From the IMG/VR virus record IMGVR_UViG_3300028840_004217, positions 1 through 64,000 of that record: a stretch of DNA of 64,000 bases. The stretch is one strand, 5' to 3'. The stretch's first letter is position 1, and each line of letters opens with the position of its first letter. The stretch comes from a virus. The notes beneath the pieces were generated by a model. It ran no database searches, was not told the DNA's origin, and worked only from the letters and a program-made list of their open reading frames with translations. The position numbers and the translations under genes are program-made. Positions 8,385-16,404 of the stretch are shown piece by piece.

Positions 8385-8683
8385 TCGGTGATGCGTATGA
8401 AATATACAAGACCTATGACGGGTCGCCTTCACCTTCGCCCTGCAACGTATGGCCTGGCTATGAGCAGCACATGAAAAAACCGTCGTGGGGTGTCATCATC
8501 GCCACGGACGACGAGCAGGGCCGTCCGGTGACACACCAGGTGTACACGGCAACCGACTACCGCGACGCCTGCCTGTTCGAGGCCGAACTGCGGGTACGGA
8601 TCGCGATCAGAGAGAAGGAGCGACGAGATGGCCTGGTGGAATCGAAGTCGGGTGGAGCTGGCGCGGCTGCAAGCACAGGATAA
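8381..8683 (+). CDS. Small phage protein, unknown function
   Basis: 100 residues, ATGA-coupled to the upstream gene. Contains KPSWGVIIATDDEQGRPVTH and a charged helix. The low-complexity SGGAGAAAS tail overlaps the next gene's first 56 bases. Confidence 0.65.
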   Translation: MIGDAYEIYKTYDGSPSPSPCNVWPGYEQHMKKPSWGVIIATDDEQGRPVTHQVYTATDYRDACLFEAELRVRIAIREKERRDGLVESKSGGAGAAASTG

Positions 8684-8924
8684 AGTGCAGGAACGTGAGT
8701 TGCGCAGACGGAAGGTGGCGGCGCTGGAGGAGATCGCCACGTCGTTGAAGGTGATCAGCAATCGCCTCCAGATATTGGACACGGGCGTGTTCACCGAACT
8801 CGTAAAGGGTATCAAAGGTACGAACGATGCGGTGCGCAATACCGTGGCCGTGGGTGGCGACATCAAGCAGCAGGTCAGCGACACGCGCCAGTACCTCCAG
8901 GAGATAGGAGACGCCCTCAAATGA
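8628..8924 (+). CDS. Small coiled-coil protein
   Basis: 98 residues, start preceded by AAGGAG. It is nearly all heptad-rich helix (LARLQAQDKVQERELRRRK, then ISNRLQILDTGVFTELVKG). Likely oligomeric; no family recognised. ATGA-coupled to the next gene. Confidence 0.7.
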   Translation: MAWWNRSRVELARLQAQDKVQERELRRRKVAALEEIATSLKVISNRLQILDTGVFTELVKGIKGTNDAVRNTVAVGGDIKQQVSDTRQYLQEIGDALK

Positions 8925-9376
8925 AGGACCAGCGTGACCTGCCCAGGCGGGAGAACATACCGGCTGACGACCCGTATCATACGCAGGAGGGTTTGTTGAA
9001 GGGCATCACCTCCACCGATTACGGTCCCCACAAGACGGGTGATCAGCCCAAGACGATAGAGGTGGAGGTGTATACCAAAGTGCCGGGCCACCGTGAGGTG
9101 CTGCACAGCCGGACCCACATCCCGGCTGACGCCCTGCCCTTCAGCACGACGGACATAGAGGCGATGGTGATGCGCGCCTTCGAGAACGCCATGACTGGCA
9201 TCTACGACGGTGTGATCAAAGAGAACGTGCGGCTGCATGAGAACATCCGCGAGATGATGGTCGTCCTGATCAACGACAAGCGGCTGCCGCCCGACGTGAC
9301 CATCGACATACACGGCAAGATGATGGACATCGCCTTGGGCGACTTCAAGGCCAAAAAGAAAGGACGGAGCGGATGA
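8921..9376 (+). CDS. Phage protein, unknown function
   Basis: 151 residues with a charged N-terminus (MKDQRDLPRRENIPADD), a beta-like centre (TIEVEVYTKVPGHREVLHS) and a C-terminal helical and KAKKKGR tail. No domain recognised. Start and stop both overlap neighbours by four bases. Confidence 0.7.
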   Translation: MKDQRDLPRRENIPADDPYHTQEGLLKGITSTDYGPHKTGDQPKTIEVEVYTKVPGHREVLHSRTHIPADALPFSTTDIEAMVMRAFENAMTGIYDGVIKENVRLHENIREMMVVLINDKRLPPDVTIDIHGKMMDIALGDFKAKKKGRSG

Positions 9377-10170
9377 AGGAGATCGCGGTACTCGCCATGC
9401 GGCGGAGCGGCCACCACGCCGTCATCAACTGGCTGTCCAAGCACGTGCCCGGCGCGGTACTCATGACGGAGGAGCGCGGCCAGGACTTGACGCGTCCGGT
9501 GTGGCGCGACGTGGAGCTGGACGCCGACAAGGCGACGGCCGACGTGCGTGTGGGCGACTTCGAGGAGATACCCGTCGAGCAGATGCGGCGCGAGTACCAC
9601 GAGCCTATACCCTTCGGAGAGGCGGTGGCCCTGGAGATCGTGGTGGTGCGCGACCCGTTCAACCTGTTCGCCTCCCGCGTCCGGATGCTCGGAGAACGAC
9701 GCGCCTTCATCGACGGTGCGGTGGACATCTGGAAGGACCATGCGCGGCGGCTCTTTGACGACGGGCCGGTGGTGGCCGTCAACTTCAACAAGTGGTTCGC
9801 CTACCCGCAGTACAGGCACATGCTCCTCCACGGGCCGCTGCAGGACCACGTTCAGGAGATCGACCCGGCTGTGGAGCGTGCGGCGCGACAGCAGGTGCTT
9901 GACTACGGGCGGGGCAGCAGTTTCGATGAACTGGAGTATGACGGGCGGGCCACGCAGATGCGTGTCCTGCACCGCTTTCAGGACGAGCCGAACTTCGACC
10001 CTGACGTGCACTTCGACCAGGAGACCTTCGACCTGTGCAGCGTCCACTGGTCCGAATGTCTGCTCCCGTTCGTGATGGGCAAGGCCACGCAGCGTATGAA
10101 CGCATTCGCGGATGCCCTCCGTCACATCGATGAAAAGACGATCCCGCCCTATGAGCCGGAATCATCATGA
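9373..10170 (+). CDS. Sulfotransferase-like P-loop protein
   Basis: 265 residues. The N-terminus MKEIAVLAMRRSGHHAVINW is the PAPS-binding loop variant seen in phage and bacterial sulfotransferases. EIVVVRDPFNLFASR matches the 3'-phosphate-binding motif (RDP..x..SR). A transfer of sulfate from PAPS to a glycan or other acceptor is predicted from the family. It follows the radical SAM operon with ATGA coupling. Confidence 0.7.
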   Translation: MKEIAVLAMRRSGHHAVINWLSKHVPGAVLMTEERGQDLTRPVWRDVELDADKATADVRVGDFEEIPVEQMRREYHEPIPFGEAVALEIVVVRDPFNLFASRVRMLGERRAFIDGAVDIWKDHARRLFDDGPVVAVNFNKWFAYPQYRHMLLHGPLQDHVQEIDPAVERAARQQVLDYGRGSSFDELEYDGRATQMRVLHRFQDEPNFDPDVHFDQETFDLCSVHWSECLLPFVMGKATQRMNAFADALRHIDEKTIPPYEPESS

Positions 10171-10226
10171 ACGCCCCAAAGCTGTCGTCTAACGACATCG
10201 AGGGTTCCAGCTATATAAACACACGT

Positions 10227-10245
10227 CTGACGGTGTGAACGTCAG
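10227..10245 (+). promoter_or_regulatory. Perfect 6-bp inverted repeat in an intergenic leader
   Basis: CTGACG at 10227-10232 and CGTCAG at 10240-10245 flank a 7-base loop in the 102-base gap between the sulfotransferase and HAD genes. It could be a small operator or mRNA hairpin; an AT-rich CTATATAAAC just upstream resembles a -10 region but lacks a clear -35. Confidence 0.4.
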
Positions 10246-10272
10246 TCTATGCCAGAGGAAAGAGAGGTTTTT

Positions 10273-10674
10273 ATGAACAATCCGATCATCTGCGTCGATT
10301 TCGACGGCGTGATTCACTCGTATACGTCCGGTTGGGAAGGGGCCGACGTAATATCCGACCCGCCGGTGGAAGGTGCGATAGACTGGCTTATGGGCCTCCT
10401 CCCGCCCTTCGGGGATCCGCTGATAGAACAATACGACGGGCCGCTGGCCGTCATCTATTCATCGCGGTCCCGGCAGGAGGGTGGTATCGAGGCGATGAAA
10501 GCGTGGCTGGTCCGGTGGGGGTTGCCCAAAGAGTATATCGAGCAGGACGTGCTACAGTTCCCCACGCAGAAGCCCGCCGCGTTCCTGACCGTCGATGACC
10601 GGGCCATCTGCTTCAACGGCACGTTTCCGACCACGGAGGAGATGATGTCCTTCAAACCCTGGAACAAGCGATAG
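10273..10674 (+). CDS. HAD-superfamily hydrolase-like protein
   Basis: 133 residues starting MNNPIICVDFDGVIHSY, preceded by AGAGAGG. DxDGVIH is HAD motif I. IYSSRSRQEGG is motif-II-like and FLTVDDRAICF resembles the DD of motif IV. These small phage HAD proteins often act as nucleotidase or phosphatase-like enzymes; the substrate is unknown. Confidence 0.75.
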   Translation: MNNPIICVDFDGVIHSYTSGWEGADVISDPPVEGAIDWLMGLLPPFGDPLIEQYDGPLAVIYSSRSRQEGGIEAMKAWLVRWGLPKEYIEQDVLQFPTQKPAAFLTVDDRAICFNGTFPTTEEMMSFKPWNKR

Positions 10675-10683
10675 GAGGGTATC

Positions 10684-10800
10684 ATGTTTTGGTGGGGTGT
10701 ATTGACCGGTGCTGTCGGTCTGATCGTGGTGGTCATCATTATATGCCTACTGCTCGGATGGGGGCTGGCAGGATCGGAGCATCATGACTATGACGGCTGA
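10684..10800 (+). CDS. 38-residue membrane peptide
   Basis: Start preceded by AGGAGGGTATC. The product is MFWWGVLTGAVGLIVVVIII plus a short acidic/His tail (SEHHDYDG), so one transmembrane helix with an exposed charged end. It overlaps the methyltransferase start by 17 bases in another frame. Confidence 0.65.
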   Translation: MFWWGVLTGAVGLIVVVIIICLLLGWGLAGSEHHDYDG

Positions 10801-11557
10801 CAGATTCAACGCATTTCAAACCGGCGCATTTCGCACTGCCGACGTGGAGGCGTGCGTGCGTCACTTCAACCTGTCCCGCGAACAGGTGTACCGCAAGCTG
10901 ATGGCGGGCCACCACAACGTCCTCGACAAGTGGAAAGAGAATGCACCGTCGACCGTGGAGGAGCGCGTGGCCTGGTACGCCACGACGGACGCCCACGTGT
11001 TCGAGGGGCTGGCGTGGCACGGCCAGTCGTCCCACTGGCCCCTGCGTGAGGAGATCGCCCGGCGTGCCGCCACCTTCGGCCCCCACGAAGATTACATACC
11101 CCGCGTGCTCGACTACGGGTGCGGTGTGGGTACGGAAGGGCTGCTGGCACTCGGCAAGGGTGCGGCCGTCACCTTCGTGGACTTCCCGCCGATGCTGGAG
11201 TTCATCCGGACGCGGCGCGACTGCATGGGCCTGGGCGACCTGGGGCAGTTCTGCTCACAGCAGGCCACGGTGTCCGAGAAATTCCCCGACCCCACGGTGG
11301 TGTTCCCGGCAGACTGTTTCGACGTGATCATCTGCCTGGACGTGCTGGAACACCTGGTGTACCCCGAACGGTTGCTGAATCACTTCCGGTCGATCCTGCG
11401 GCTCGGTGGCCTGTTCATCGGATCGGCGCCCTTTGATGAGTTGCAGTGGCCGGGCCACCTGGCGATACACAAGGGAAAGCGGTTGGACAAGATGTGTGAG
11501 CTGGCCGGTCTGGAGAACACCTGGATCGACCCTATACGACCTGGGAGGACGTGGTGA
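10784..11557 (+). CDS. Class I SAM-dependent methyltransferase
   Basis: 257 residues. Motif I is VLDYGCGVGTEGLLAL (about residues 106-121), the acidic motif II is VTFVDFPPM, and motif IV/post-I is CFDVIICLDVLEHLVYPE, followed by LRLGGLFIGSAPF. This is the Methyltransf_11/23 type that acts on small molecules or sugars. Start ATG at 10784 is preceded by GGAG. Its stop overlaps the next ATG. Confidence 0.85.
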   Translation: MTMTADRFNAFQTGAFRTADVEACVRHFNLSREQVYRKLMAGHHNVLDKWKENAPSTVEERVAWYATTDAHVFEGLAWHGQSSHWPLREEIARRAATFGPHEDYIPRVLDYGCGVGTEGLLALGKGAAVTFVDFPPMLEFIRTRRDCMGLGDLGQFCSQQATVSEKFPDPTVVFPADCFDVIICLDVLEHLVYPERLLNHFRSILRLGGLFIGSAPFDELQWPGHLAIHKGKRLDKMCELAGLENTWIDPIRPGRTW

Positions 11558-11736
11558 TGACGGAGGAGCAAGTACAGTACGTTCAGATCGTGGCCATCGT
11601 TCAGGAGTTGCCCGAAGAGCAACAGGCCAAGGTGCTGGAGGCTGTGGCCGCGATAACCGCCGCACTCGATGAACACCGGGAGTGCGGCAGGATGGCGCTG
11701 GCGTTGGTCGGCGCGAAACTGGCGGCAGGCGAATGA
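11557..11736 (+). CDS. Small acidic helical protein
   Basis: 59 residues from ATG at 11557, which overlaps the methyltransferase stop. GGGAGGAC lies upstream. Sequence is Glu/Ala/Val-rich (IVQELPEEQQAKVLEAVAAI) and predicted helical. Unknown role. Confidence 0.6.
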   Translation: MTEEQVQYVQIVAIVQELPEEQQAKVLEAVAAITAALDEHRECGRMALALVGAKLAAGE

Positions 11737-11900
11737 TCGAAGTGAGCTGGCGTGTGACCTGCGATTGGTGTTCGTGGAAGTACACAGTGATCAGAAGCGA
11801 ACACTTCGACATCGAGGAGCTGAAGGCGTGGCTGCGGTACAGCGGCTGGTTCCTGGGTGAGCAGATCCTGTGTCCCGAATGTCACAAGAGGTGTTCGTGA
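11733..11900 (+). CDS. Small Cys4 zinc-ribbon protein
   Basis: 55 residues: MIEVSWRVTCDWCSWKYTV, then FDIEELKAWLRYSGW and CPECHKRC. The CxxC...CxxC arrangement is a zinc ribbon. Overlapping start and stop with both neighbours. Confidence 0.7.
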   Translation: MIEVSWRVTCDWCSWKYTVIRSEHFDIEELKAWLRYSGWFLGEQILCPECHKRCS

Positions 11901-12214
11901 TGAACCTCGGTTCGATGTTCCCGAAGGTGGTGGGCCGTCTGGAGGCTCCCGGCCAGGAGATCGTCGAGATTCTCCAGCAGGAGGCTTTCGATTGCCACCA
12001 CGCCGACAGCGAGTGGTCGGCGGTGAACACGAAAATGCACATGGCCTTCGAGAAGGACTTCACCACGCTCGAACCGATCTACACGCCGGTGGTCATTCAG
12101 TGGTGCCGGCAGTGCAAGTGTCATGAAATTCTGACGCACAAAGAGTATGCCGAGCGGCGCACCGAGGAAGGGAAGGACGTGCCCGCCTGGTGTCACCCCG
12201 AGGAGTGTGAATGA
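11900..12214 (+). CDS. Small zinc-binding phage protein
   Basis: 104 residues; start ATG at 11900 with AAGAGG upstream. Contains CHHADSEW, CRQCKCHE and CHPEEC, so several potential metal ligands. Resembles many short phage proteins that carry a zinc ribbon. Function unknown. Confidence 0.65.
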   Translation: MNLGSMFPKVVGRLEAPGQEIVEILQQEAFDCHHADSEWSAVNTKMHMAFEKDFTTLEPIYTPVVIQWCRQCKCHEILTHKEYAERRTEEGKDVPAWCHPEECE

Positions 12215-12528
12215 TGGCAGAGCTGGTGGGCAATGCGATTCTACGCATCAACGGTGAGGTGATTGAAATAACAAACATCGAGGTCAGGCACGTGGTGGGC
12301 GACTGCGCGGAGATCAAGCCCATCGAGTTCGACGGGGCCACCTGTCTGCGCCACGATACGAACCTCGAAATATCCGGCGAGATGACGTGGGAGTTGGACC
12401 CCGACGAAACGCGCCGTCTGTTCGCCTTGTTCGCCCCGGACATCGAACGGGAACGACGGTGCCGCCTGTGGGACCGGATCAGGTTCAACATCGCGGCCCG
12501 CAACCGGGAGCTGAAGGACAGGAACTGA
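12211..12528 (+). CDS. Small phage protein, unknown function
   Basis: 105 residues, ATGA-coupled to the previous gene. Beta-rich N-terminal part (ILRINGEVIEITNIEVRHV) and a C-terminal Arg-rich helix (LFALFAPDIERERRCRLWDR). No family recognised. Confidence 0.65.
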   Translation: MMAELVGNAILRINGEVIEITNIEVRHVVGDCAEIKPIEFDGATCLRHDTNLEISGEMTWELDPDETRRLFALFAPDIERERRCRLWDRIRFNIAARNRELKDRN

Positions 12529-12893
12529 TGGCCCTCACGAAGTGCGAGCTGTGCGGCGGTCTGTTTCCCAACCGCATCATGCGGCAGGCACACTACGAGC
12601 GTGAGCATCCCGCTATGGTGCGGATGAAGGCGAGGTCGCGGCGAGCCAGGCGCAAAGGCGCACCCTACGTGCAGACCGACATCGAGGAAATCCTGACGGG
12701 CGTGGACCGGCTATACAACGCACGACCCCCGCGGTTCGACATGGTGCTTGAAGAACTGGCCTTCATCGCCACGCACCCCGCCCTGGAACCCGGCGACCGG
12801 AGCTGGCTCGGAAAAACTATTGAGATCATCAGAGCATTGCGCGAGGACGTCAAAGCTGAACGCTCCGGCACGATCTCGACCGCAGACGTGTGA
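12528..12893 (+). CDS. C2H2-type zinc-finger protein
   Basis: 121 residues beginning MALTKCELCGGLFPNRIMRQ followed by AHYEREHP, a CxxC...HxxxxH finger, then a basic stretch RSRRARRKG. The remaining helical region has no known motif. It is the last gene of the first rightward operon; its stop codon lies inside the hairpin element that follows. Confidence 0.7.
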   Translation: MALTKCELCGGLFPNRIMRQAHYEREHPAMVRMKARSRRARRKGAPYVQTDIEEILTGVDRLYNARPPRFDMVLEELAFIATHPALEPGDRSWLGKTIEIIRALREDVKAERSGTISTADV

Positions 12894-12946
12894 ATATATA
12901 CCTGAAAGGGCAAATGCCGTTAAACGACGTTTATGGCCCCTTATCG
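12891..12946 (+). terminator. Operon-end hairpin element, copy 1
   Basis: The sequence runs from the TGA stop of the last rightward gene through a long imperfect hairpin (GGGC...AAA...CGT paired with ACG...TTT...GGCCC). Its reverse complement is nearly repeated at 46568-46624: both share ATATACCTG, AAATGCCGTTA and TTTATGGCCCCTT in the same order. The position at the end of a long operon suggests a terminator or 3' end stabiliser, although no long T-run follows. Confidence 0.65.
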
Positions 12947-12952
12947 GTAACA

Positions 12953-13110
12953 TCCGCGATTTCAGCAATATCCCGCAATTTTCGACGACCGTCCGCGATT
13001 TTCACCGATTTCGACGACCGCCCGCGATTTTCACCGATTTCGACGATCCGCACCGATATGCCGCGATATTGCGGTGAATCGCCGGGATCGCTGTTTTCGC
13101 TCGAAATCGC
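12953..13110 (+). repeat. Noncoding tandem and inverted repeats between convergent operons
   Basis: A 25-base unit occurs at 12993-13017 and again at 13022-13046, a 29-base period (unit begins CCGCGATTTTCACCGATTTC). Shorter degenerate versions lie at 12955-12992. An inverted counterpart, CTCGAAATCG, lies near 13100 opposite CGATTTCGA in the units. The repeats look like iterons or protein-binding sites, and the region has no gene I can support. Confidence 0.6.
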
Positions 13111-13127
13111 CGATCAGGCGTGAAGGC

Positions 13128-13160
13128 AAAAAAAGGGCCGGGGAGCGAACCCCCCGGCCC
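13128..13160 (-). terminator. Rho-independent terminator for the leftward operon
   Basis: GGGCCGGGG (13135-13143) pairs perfectly with CCCCGGCCC (13152-13160). On the minus strand the 9-bp stem is followed by seven T residues (13134-13128). It ends the operon whose last gene stops at 13199, and in the other direction may also block rightward transcription. Confidence 0.85.
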
Positions 13161-13198
13161 TCTTCGCGTGTGCGGGGTGTCAGAAACACCTGCGGGTG

Positions 13199-14161
13199 CT
13201 ATACTTCATCATCATCGAACGTGATCTTGCGGCTCACCTGAACCGTGGGGAGCGCGTCGATCTCGATGTTGATTTCTGTGAAGTCCTCGGCCAACTGCTT
13301 GCGGAACGTGTCGTCGTCACGTATGGCCTTGACCTCCGTGCCTTCCAGCAACGCCTTCGCCTTCTCGACCAGCTCTGCCAACTGCTTGTCGTCGGTCACG
13401 TTGCGGAGGGAGAACAACTCGGTGAACTCCTTGATGTTCTCCAGCGTGGACGCACGGAAGGTTTTCTTCTTGCCGTCCGTGTCGGGCTTGAGCCGCGATG
13501 CCAGGTGGCTCACCATGTCGCCGAACTCCTTGCGGAGCAGCATCGTCAGGTCGGCCACCGCGTCCTCCAGCGCCACCTGCGCCTTTTCCTGCTCCTGCTT
13601 GAAGATGTCCGCGCTGATGCCGTTCAGCCGTTCCGGCGTCTCGATGGCGAACCACCGGTGCTCGATGCGGAACGCGGAGCGCACCCGCTCCGGCGTCGGA
13701 TAGTCGGCTTCGTTGAACAGCGGGCCCAAGCCTTCGCGGGCATCCTCGATGGCCTGCGGCAGGACGGCTATGAACGCCTCGACCAATTCCTTCTGCTTGG
13801 CCTTGGCCTTCTCCAGTTGCTCCTCGATCACCGGGACGGCATCGAGTTTGACGAGATGAACACCGGCCTTGAACATCGACGGGAGGGACCGGGCGTGTAT
13901 CGCTTCCTTCACCCGGCAGTTGTACTTCGCCGCCGCCTCGTACTCCTCACACACCAGCAGCTTCTTGCCGGTCTTGAGCAGGGACAGGTCGATGTCCTCT
14001 TTGTCCGTGATCTCGGCGGGCTTGATCTTGCGTTCGTTGCCCAGCGAGTATGTCTTGAGATCGAGCAGTACGGTCGACTCTGCCAGCCGGGTGCCGGTCA
14101 TAGGCTCATTGATTTCCGGTGTGGCGGTATCTGTCGTGGTGGTTTTCTTCGTGCGTGCCAT
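13199..14161 (-). CDS. DUF3150-like protein
   Basis: 320 residues; start preceded by ACACAAGGAG. A long helical protein with SLLKTGKKLLVCEEYEAA, then FIAVLPQAIEDAREGLGPLF and DYPTPERVRSAFRIEHRW, the order seen in DUF3150 proteins of phages and plasmids. DUF3150 genes are usually next to AAA+/MoxR-like ATPases, as here (14800-16323). Likely a partner of that ATPase; biochemical role unknown. Confidence 0.6.
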   Translation of the reverse strand: MARTKKTTTTDTATPEINEPMTGTRLAESTVLLDLKTYSLGNERKIKPAEITDKEDIDLSLLKTGKKLLVCEEYEAAAKYNCRVKEAIHARSLPSMFKAGVHLVKLDAVPVIEEQLEKAKAKQKELVEAFIAVLPQAIEDAREGLGPLFNEADYPTPERVRSAFRIEHRWFAIETPERLNGISADIFKQEQEKAQVALEDAVADLTMLLRKEFGDMVSHLASRLKPDTDGKKKTFRASTLENIKEFTELFSLRNVTDDKQLAELVEKAKALLEGTEVKAIRDDDTFRKQLAEDFTEINIEIDALPTVQVSRKITFDDDEV

Positions 14162-14263
14162 GATGATTCTCCTTGTGTTTACAACACCTTCAAGGTGCTG
14201 AAAGCACTTTGTGAGTGCCGGGGTGCGTCACTCGAAAGTGTCTCTGACACCCCGGCGGGTTCG
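14162..14263 (-). promoter_or_regulatory. Hairpin-rich spacer
   Basis: The 102-base gap holds GCCGGGGTG (14217-14225) paired with CACCCCGGC (14248-14256), plus two smaller dyads on the minus strand, GTGCTTTCAGCAC and CACCTTGAAGGTG. It precedes the DUF3150-like gene and may control or insulate its translation. The GTGC...GCAC dyad resembles those at 48892-48973. Confidence 0.5.
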
Positions 14264-14467
14264 CTACTGGCGTACGTGTCGCTGACTGTGGTTGTGCTGG
14301 TGCTTCTGCGGGAGCCGTTCCTTCGTCGTTTCACCGCCGAGGTTGTCGGCCAGAAACCGGAAGGCCGCGTCGGCTGTCGAGTGGTTAGCCCCGCTGACGG
14401 AACCCGGTGACTCTATCTTCACCGTGCCGTCGTCCAGTATCGTGATGTTCAGAACGTCCTGGTTCAT
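14264..14467 (-). CDS. Small phage protein (DUF2997-like?)
   Basis: 67 residues starting MNQDVLNITILDDGTVKIES, with GGGAGGT upstream. The beta-strand opening ITILDDGTVKIES and the size resemble DUF2997 proteins, which accompany DUF1257 proteins; that assignment is tentative. C-terminus is His/Gln-rich. Confidence 0.55.
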   Translation of the reverse strand: MNQDVLNITILDDGTVKIESPGSVSGANHSTADAAFRFLADNLGGETTKERLPQKHQHNHSQRHVRQ

Positions 14468-14469
14468 CT

Positions 14470-14799
14470 CTACCTCCCGAAACTCTGCTTGGTCATCTGC
14501 AACTGACCCTGGCCCGTGGACTTGATCTGCCACCCGTATTTCTTGGCGGCGGTGCGTACCGTCGTTTCCGCGTAGGCCCGTTGGACGGTCACCGCGTTCG
14601 ACAGCTTTGAGGAGTTGTCCACGCTGATGCGTCCGTCGCGGACCGTTCCGAGGTATCCGTTCTCATCGGTGAAGTGAACGACGTCGCCGCTCACCGTCAC
14701 GTTCCGCGCTCCGAGTGACCGGAGCGCGTCGGCCAGCATCTCTTTGTTCTGGACGTTGGCCAGATTCACGGTCGTCTGTTGCCGGTAGTAACAAGGCAT
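14470..14799 (-). CDS. DUF1257 (Ycf35)-like protein
   Basis: 109 residues. The layout NKEMLADALRSLGA, DENGYLGTVRDGRI and QRAYAETTVRTAAKKYGWQI matches the DUF1257/Ycf35 pattern of an N-terminal helix, a beta core and a final Y...v...a...G[WF] segment. It sits directly after the Ycf46-like ATPase, one base apart, consistent with a functional pair. No enzymatic motif. Confidence 0.5.
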   Translation of the reverse strand: MPCYYRQQTTVNLANVQNKEMLADALRSLGARNVTVSGDVVHFTDENGYLGTVRDGRISVDNSSKLSNAVTVQRAYAETTVRTAAKKYGWQIKSTGQGQLQMTKQSFGR

Positions 14800-16323
14800 C
14801 TATGCGTCCTCCACGTTGAGTTGGCGGCGCGGAGCTGTCGCGCCGGTGACGGGCTTGCGGTACGCGCCGGGTGTCGAAGCGGACAGCCACCGGCCGGAGG
14901 CCATGTCGCGGAGTCGCTCCACCGAACTCGGGTCGGCCTGTATCACCGGGACCACGTACTTGGCCGCTTCTGAAATCTTGACACCGAGTGATTCAGCCAG
15001 GTCGCAGACGTTCCTGATCTCTGCCCCTGTCCAGCCGTCCAGGTTCGCGCCGTTCTGGTCGACCTGATCAGCATTCAACTTGCGGGCGTGTATTTTGAGG
15101 ATGTCATTGCGTTCAACTTCATCCGGAAGGTCGAGGTACCACGTGCCCGCCGTGAACCGCCGCCGCAGTTCTGGCGGCAGCACGTCCAGCTTGTTGCAGG
15201 TGGCGATCACGATGCTGGCACCGGACGCCACGCTGTCGATCGTGTTGAAAATCACGCGGTAGTTTTCCTCGGACGCACCGGCCAGCGACTGCTTGGCCTC
15301 ACCGGGATTTAAGGTGAACATCGGGAGTTTATGCCGCGCCGCGATGTTCTGTCCGGTCAGTGACTTGCCCGTACCCGGCGGGCCGACCAGCAGACAACCC
15401 TGGTTGCGCGATCTTGATCCTCCCCCGTCCATCCAGGTCAGGATCATCCGAAGCAACGCCTGCGTGATGCCCGTGTTGTCGCCGGGGCCGCCGTCGGAAC
15501 CGAGTCCGCCGAGGGCCTTTTCGATTTCATCTATGAACACCACGGCTCTGGGCTTGTTGGGATTGGTGTCGCGCATCAGTTTTTCAAAGTATTCCACGAT
15601 GGCGCGGAGACCACCGACTTTCTGTTCCTCTTCGCCCACCGTCATCGTCAGACCTTTCACCGTGTTCACCTTGTCGATCTTGCGGTCCCAGGCATCCTGA
15701 AGGTCGATGCCGTCTTGCCGAAGGGCCATCGACGCGATCTGCTCTGCGCCGAACAGTGAACCGGCTCCGCGCACCGCATCGACGGTTTCATTCACCGCGT
15801 CGTCGGCCAGGGTGACGCCAGCACTCTCGGCCAGCTCTCTGACCATCGCGGCCACGCTGTCGTCCGTCGGCGGTTCGTCGGTCACGCTGATCACGTCGGG
15901 TTGCAGCTCCACCGGTAGGTCGATCATTGCGCCGGTCATGAGCAACATCCTGCCGTCCACCTTGAAGATGTCCCGCAGGTTGGCGATGGCCTGACGCACG
16001 AACGGGTCGTCCAAGAACAATGGGGCGTTATGCCAAACGATGACGGTGCGTTCCTTCATGTCCGCCGCCAGCCGCAACGACTCGACCGGGTTGGTGGCCG
16101 ACATCGTAAGGTCGTCGGGGGAGATGCCGGACGTCTGGAGCATCTCGTCACCGGCGTTGTTCGCCGGGCGATACCCGCGCACCGCGTCCCACGCCACGAT
16201 CGGCGTGTTGCCGTTCAACGATTCAACCAGCGCGGACGTGAGTGCCTGCTGGTCTGTCGTGGACACGGCGACGAGCGGGGTTGAAACCCGCTTCGCTGCT
16301 TTGATGACTTGCATGGTGTTCAT
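14800..16323 (-). CDS. AAA+ ATPase, Ycf46-like, with permuted Walker motifs
   Basis: 507 residues; start preceded by ACACAAGGAG. Residues 1-200 resemble the Ycf46 N-terminal domain. Walker B (VVFIDEIEKA) is at 261-270 and comes before Walker A (GPPGTGKS) at 314-321, the reverse of ordinary AAA+ order. Sensor 1 (IATCNKLD, 373-380), the Arg-finger region (PPELRRRF, 383-390) and a sensor-2-like GAEIRNVC (433-440) then follow normally. All catalytic residues are present, so it should bind and hydrolyse ATP. It heads an operon with DUF1257-like and DUF3150-like partners. Confidence 0.9.
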   Translation of the reverse strand: MNTMQVIKAAKRVSTPLVAVSTTDQQALTSALVESLNGNTPIVAWDAVRGYRPANNAGDEMLQTSGISPDDLTMSATNPVESLRLAADMKERTVIVWHNAPLFLDDPFVRQAIANLRDIFKVDGRMLLMTGAMIDLPVELQPDVISVTDEPPTDDSVAAMVRELAESAGVTLADDAVNETVDAVRGAGSLFGAEQIASMALRQDGIDLQDAWDRKIDKVNTVKGLTMTVGEEEQKVGGLRAIVEYFEKLMRDTNPNKPRAVVFIDEIEKALGGLGSDGGPGDNTGITQALLRMILTWMDGGGSRSRNQGCLLVGPPGTGKSLTGQNIAARHKLPMFTLNPGEAKQSLAGASEENYRVIFNTIDSVASGASIVIATCNKLDVLPPELRRRFTAGTWYLDLPDEVERNDILKIHARKLNADQVDQNGANLDGWTGAEIRNVCDLAESLGVKISEAAKYVVPVIQADPSSVERLRDMASGRWLSASTPGAYRKPVTGATAPRRQLNVEDA

Positions 16324-16367
16324 GGTGCTCTCCTTGTGTTGGGTGAATCACTTCCGCCACTATAATC

Positions 16368-16396
16368 AATATAATATCATTATTTCATATTGTCAA
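16368..16396 (-). promoter_or_regulatory. Leftward sigma-70-type promoter
   Basis: On the minus strand TTGACA (16396-16391) and TATATT (16373-16368) are 17 bases apart. It lies between RNA element copy A and the ATPase gene and gives that operon its own start. Confidence 0.85.
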
Positions 16397-16404
16397 GCGG
16401 AATC

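Noticed and set aside
12993-13046. CRISPR array
   Set aside because: Only two full repeat units with 4-base gaps; no spacers and no cas genes.
12890-13123. Short open frames across the 12.9-13.1 kb gap
   Set aside because: They translate the hairpin element and tandem repeats, lack ribosome sites, and a similar peptide arises antisense over the second hairpin copy only because the DNA element is repeated.
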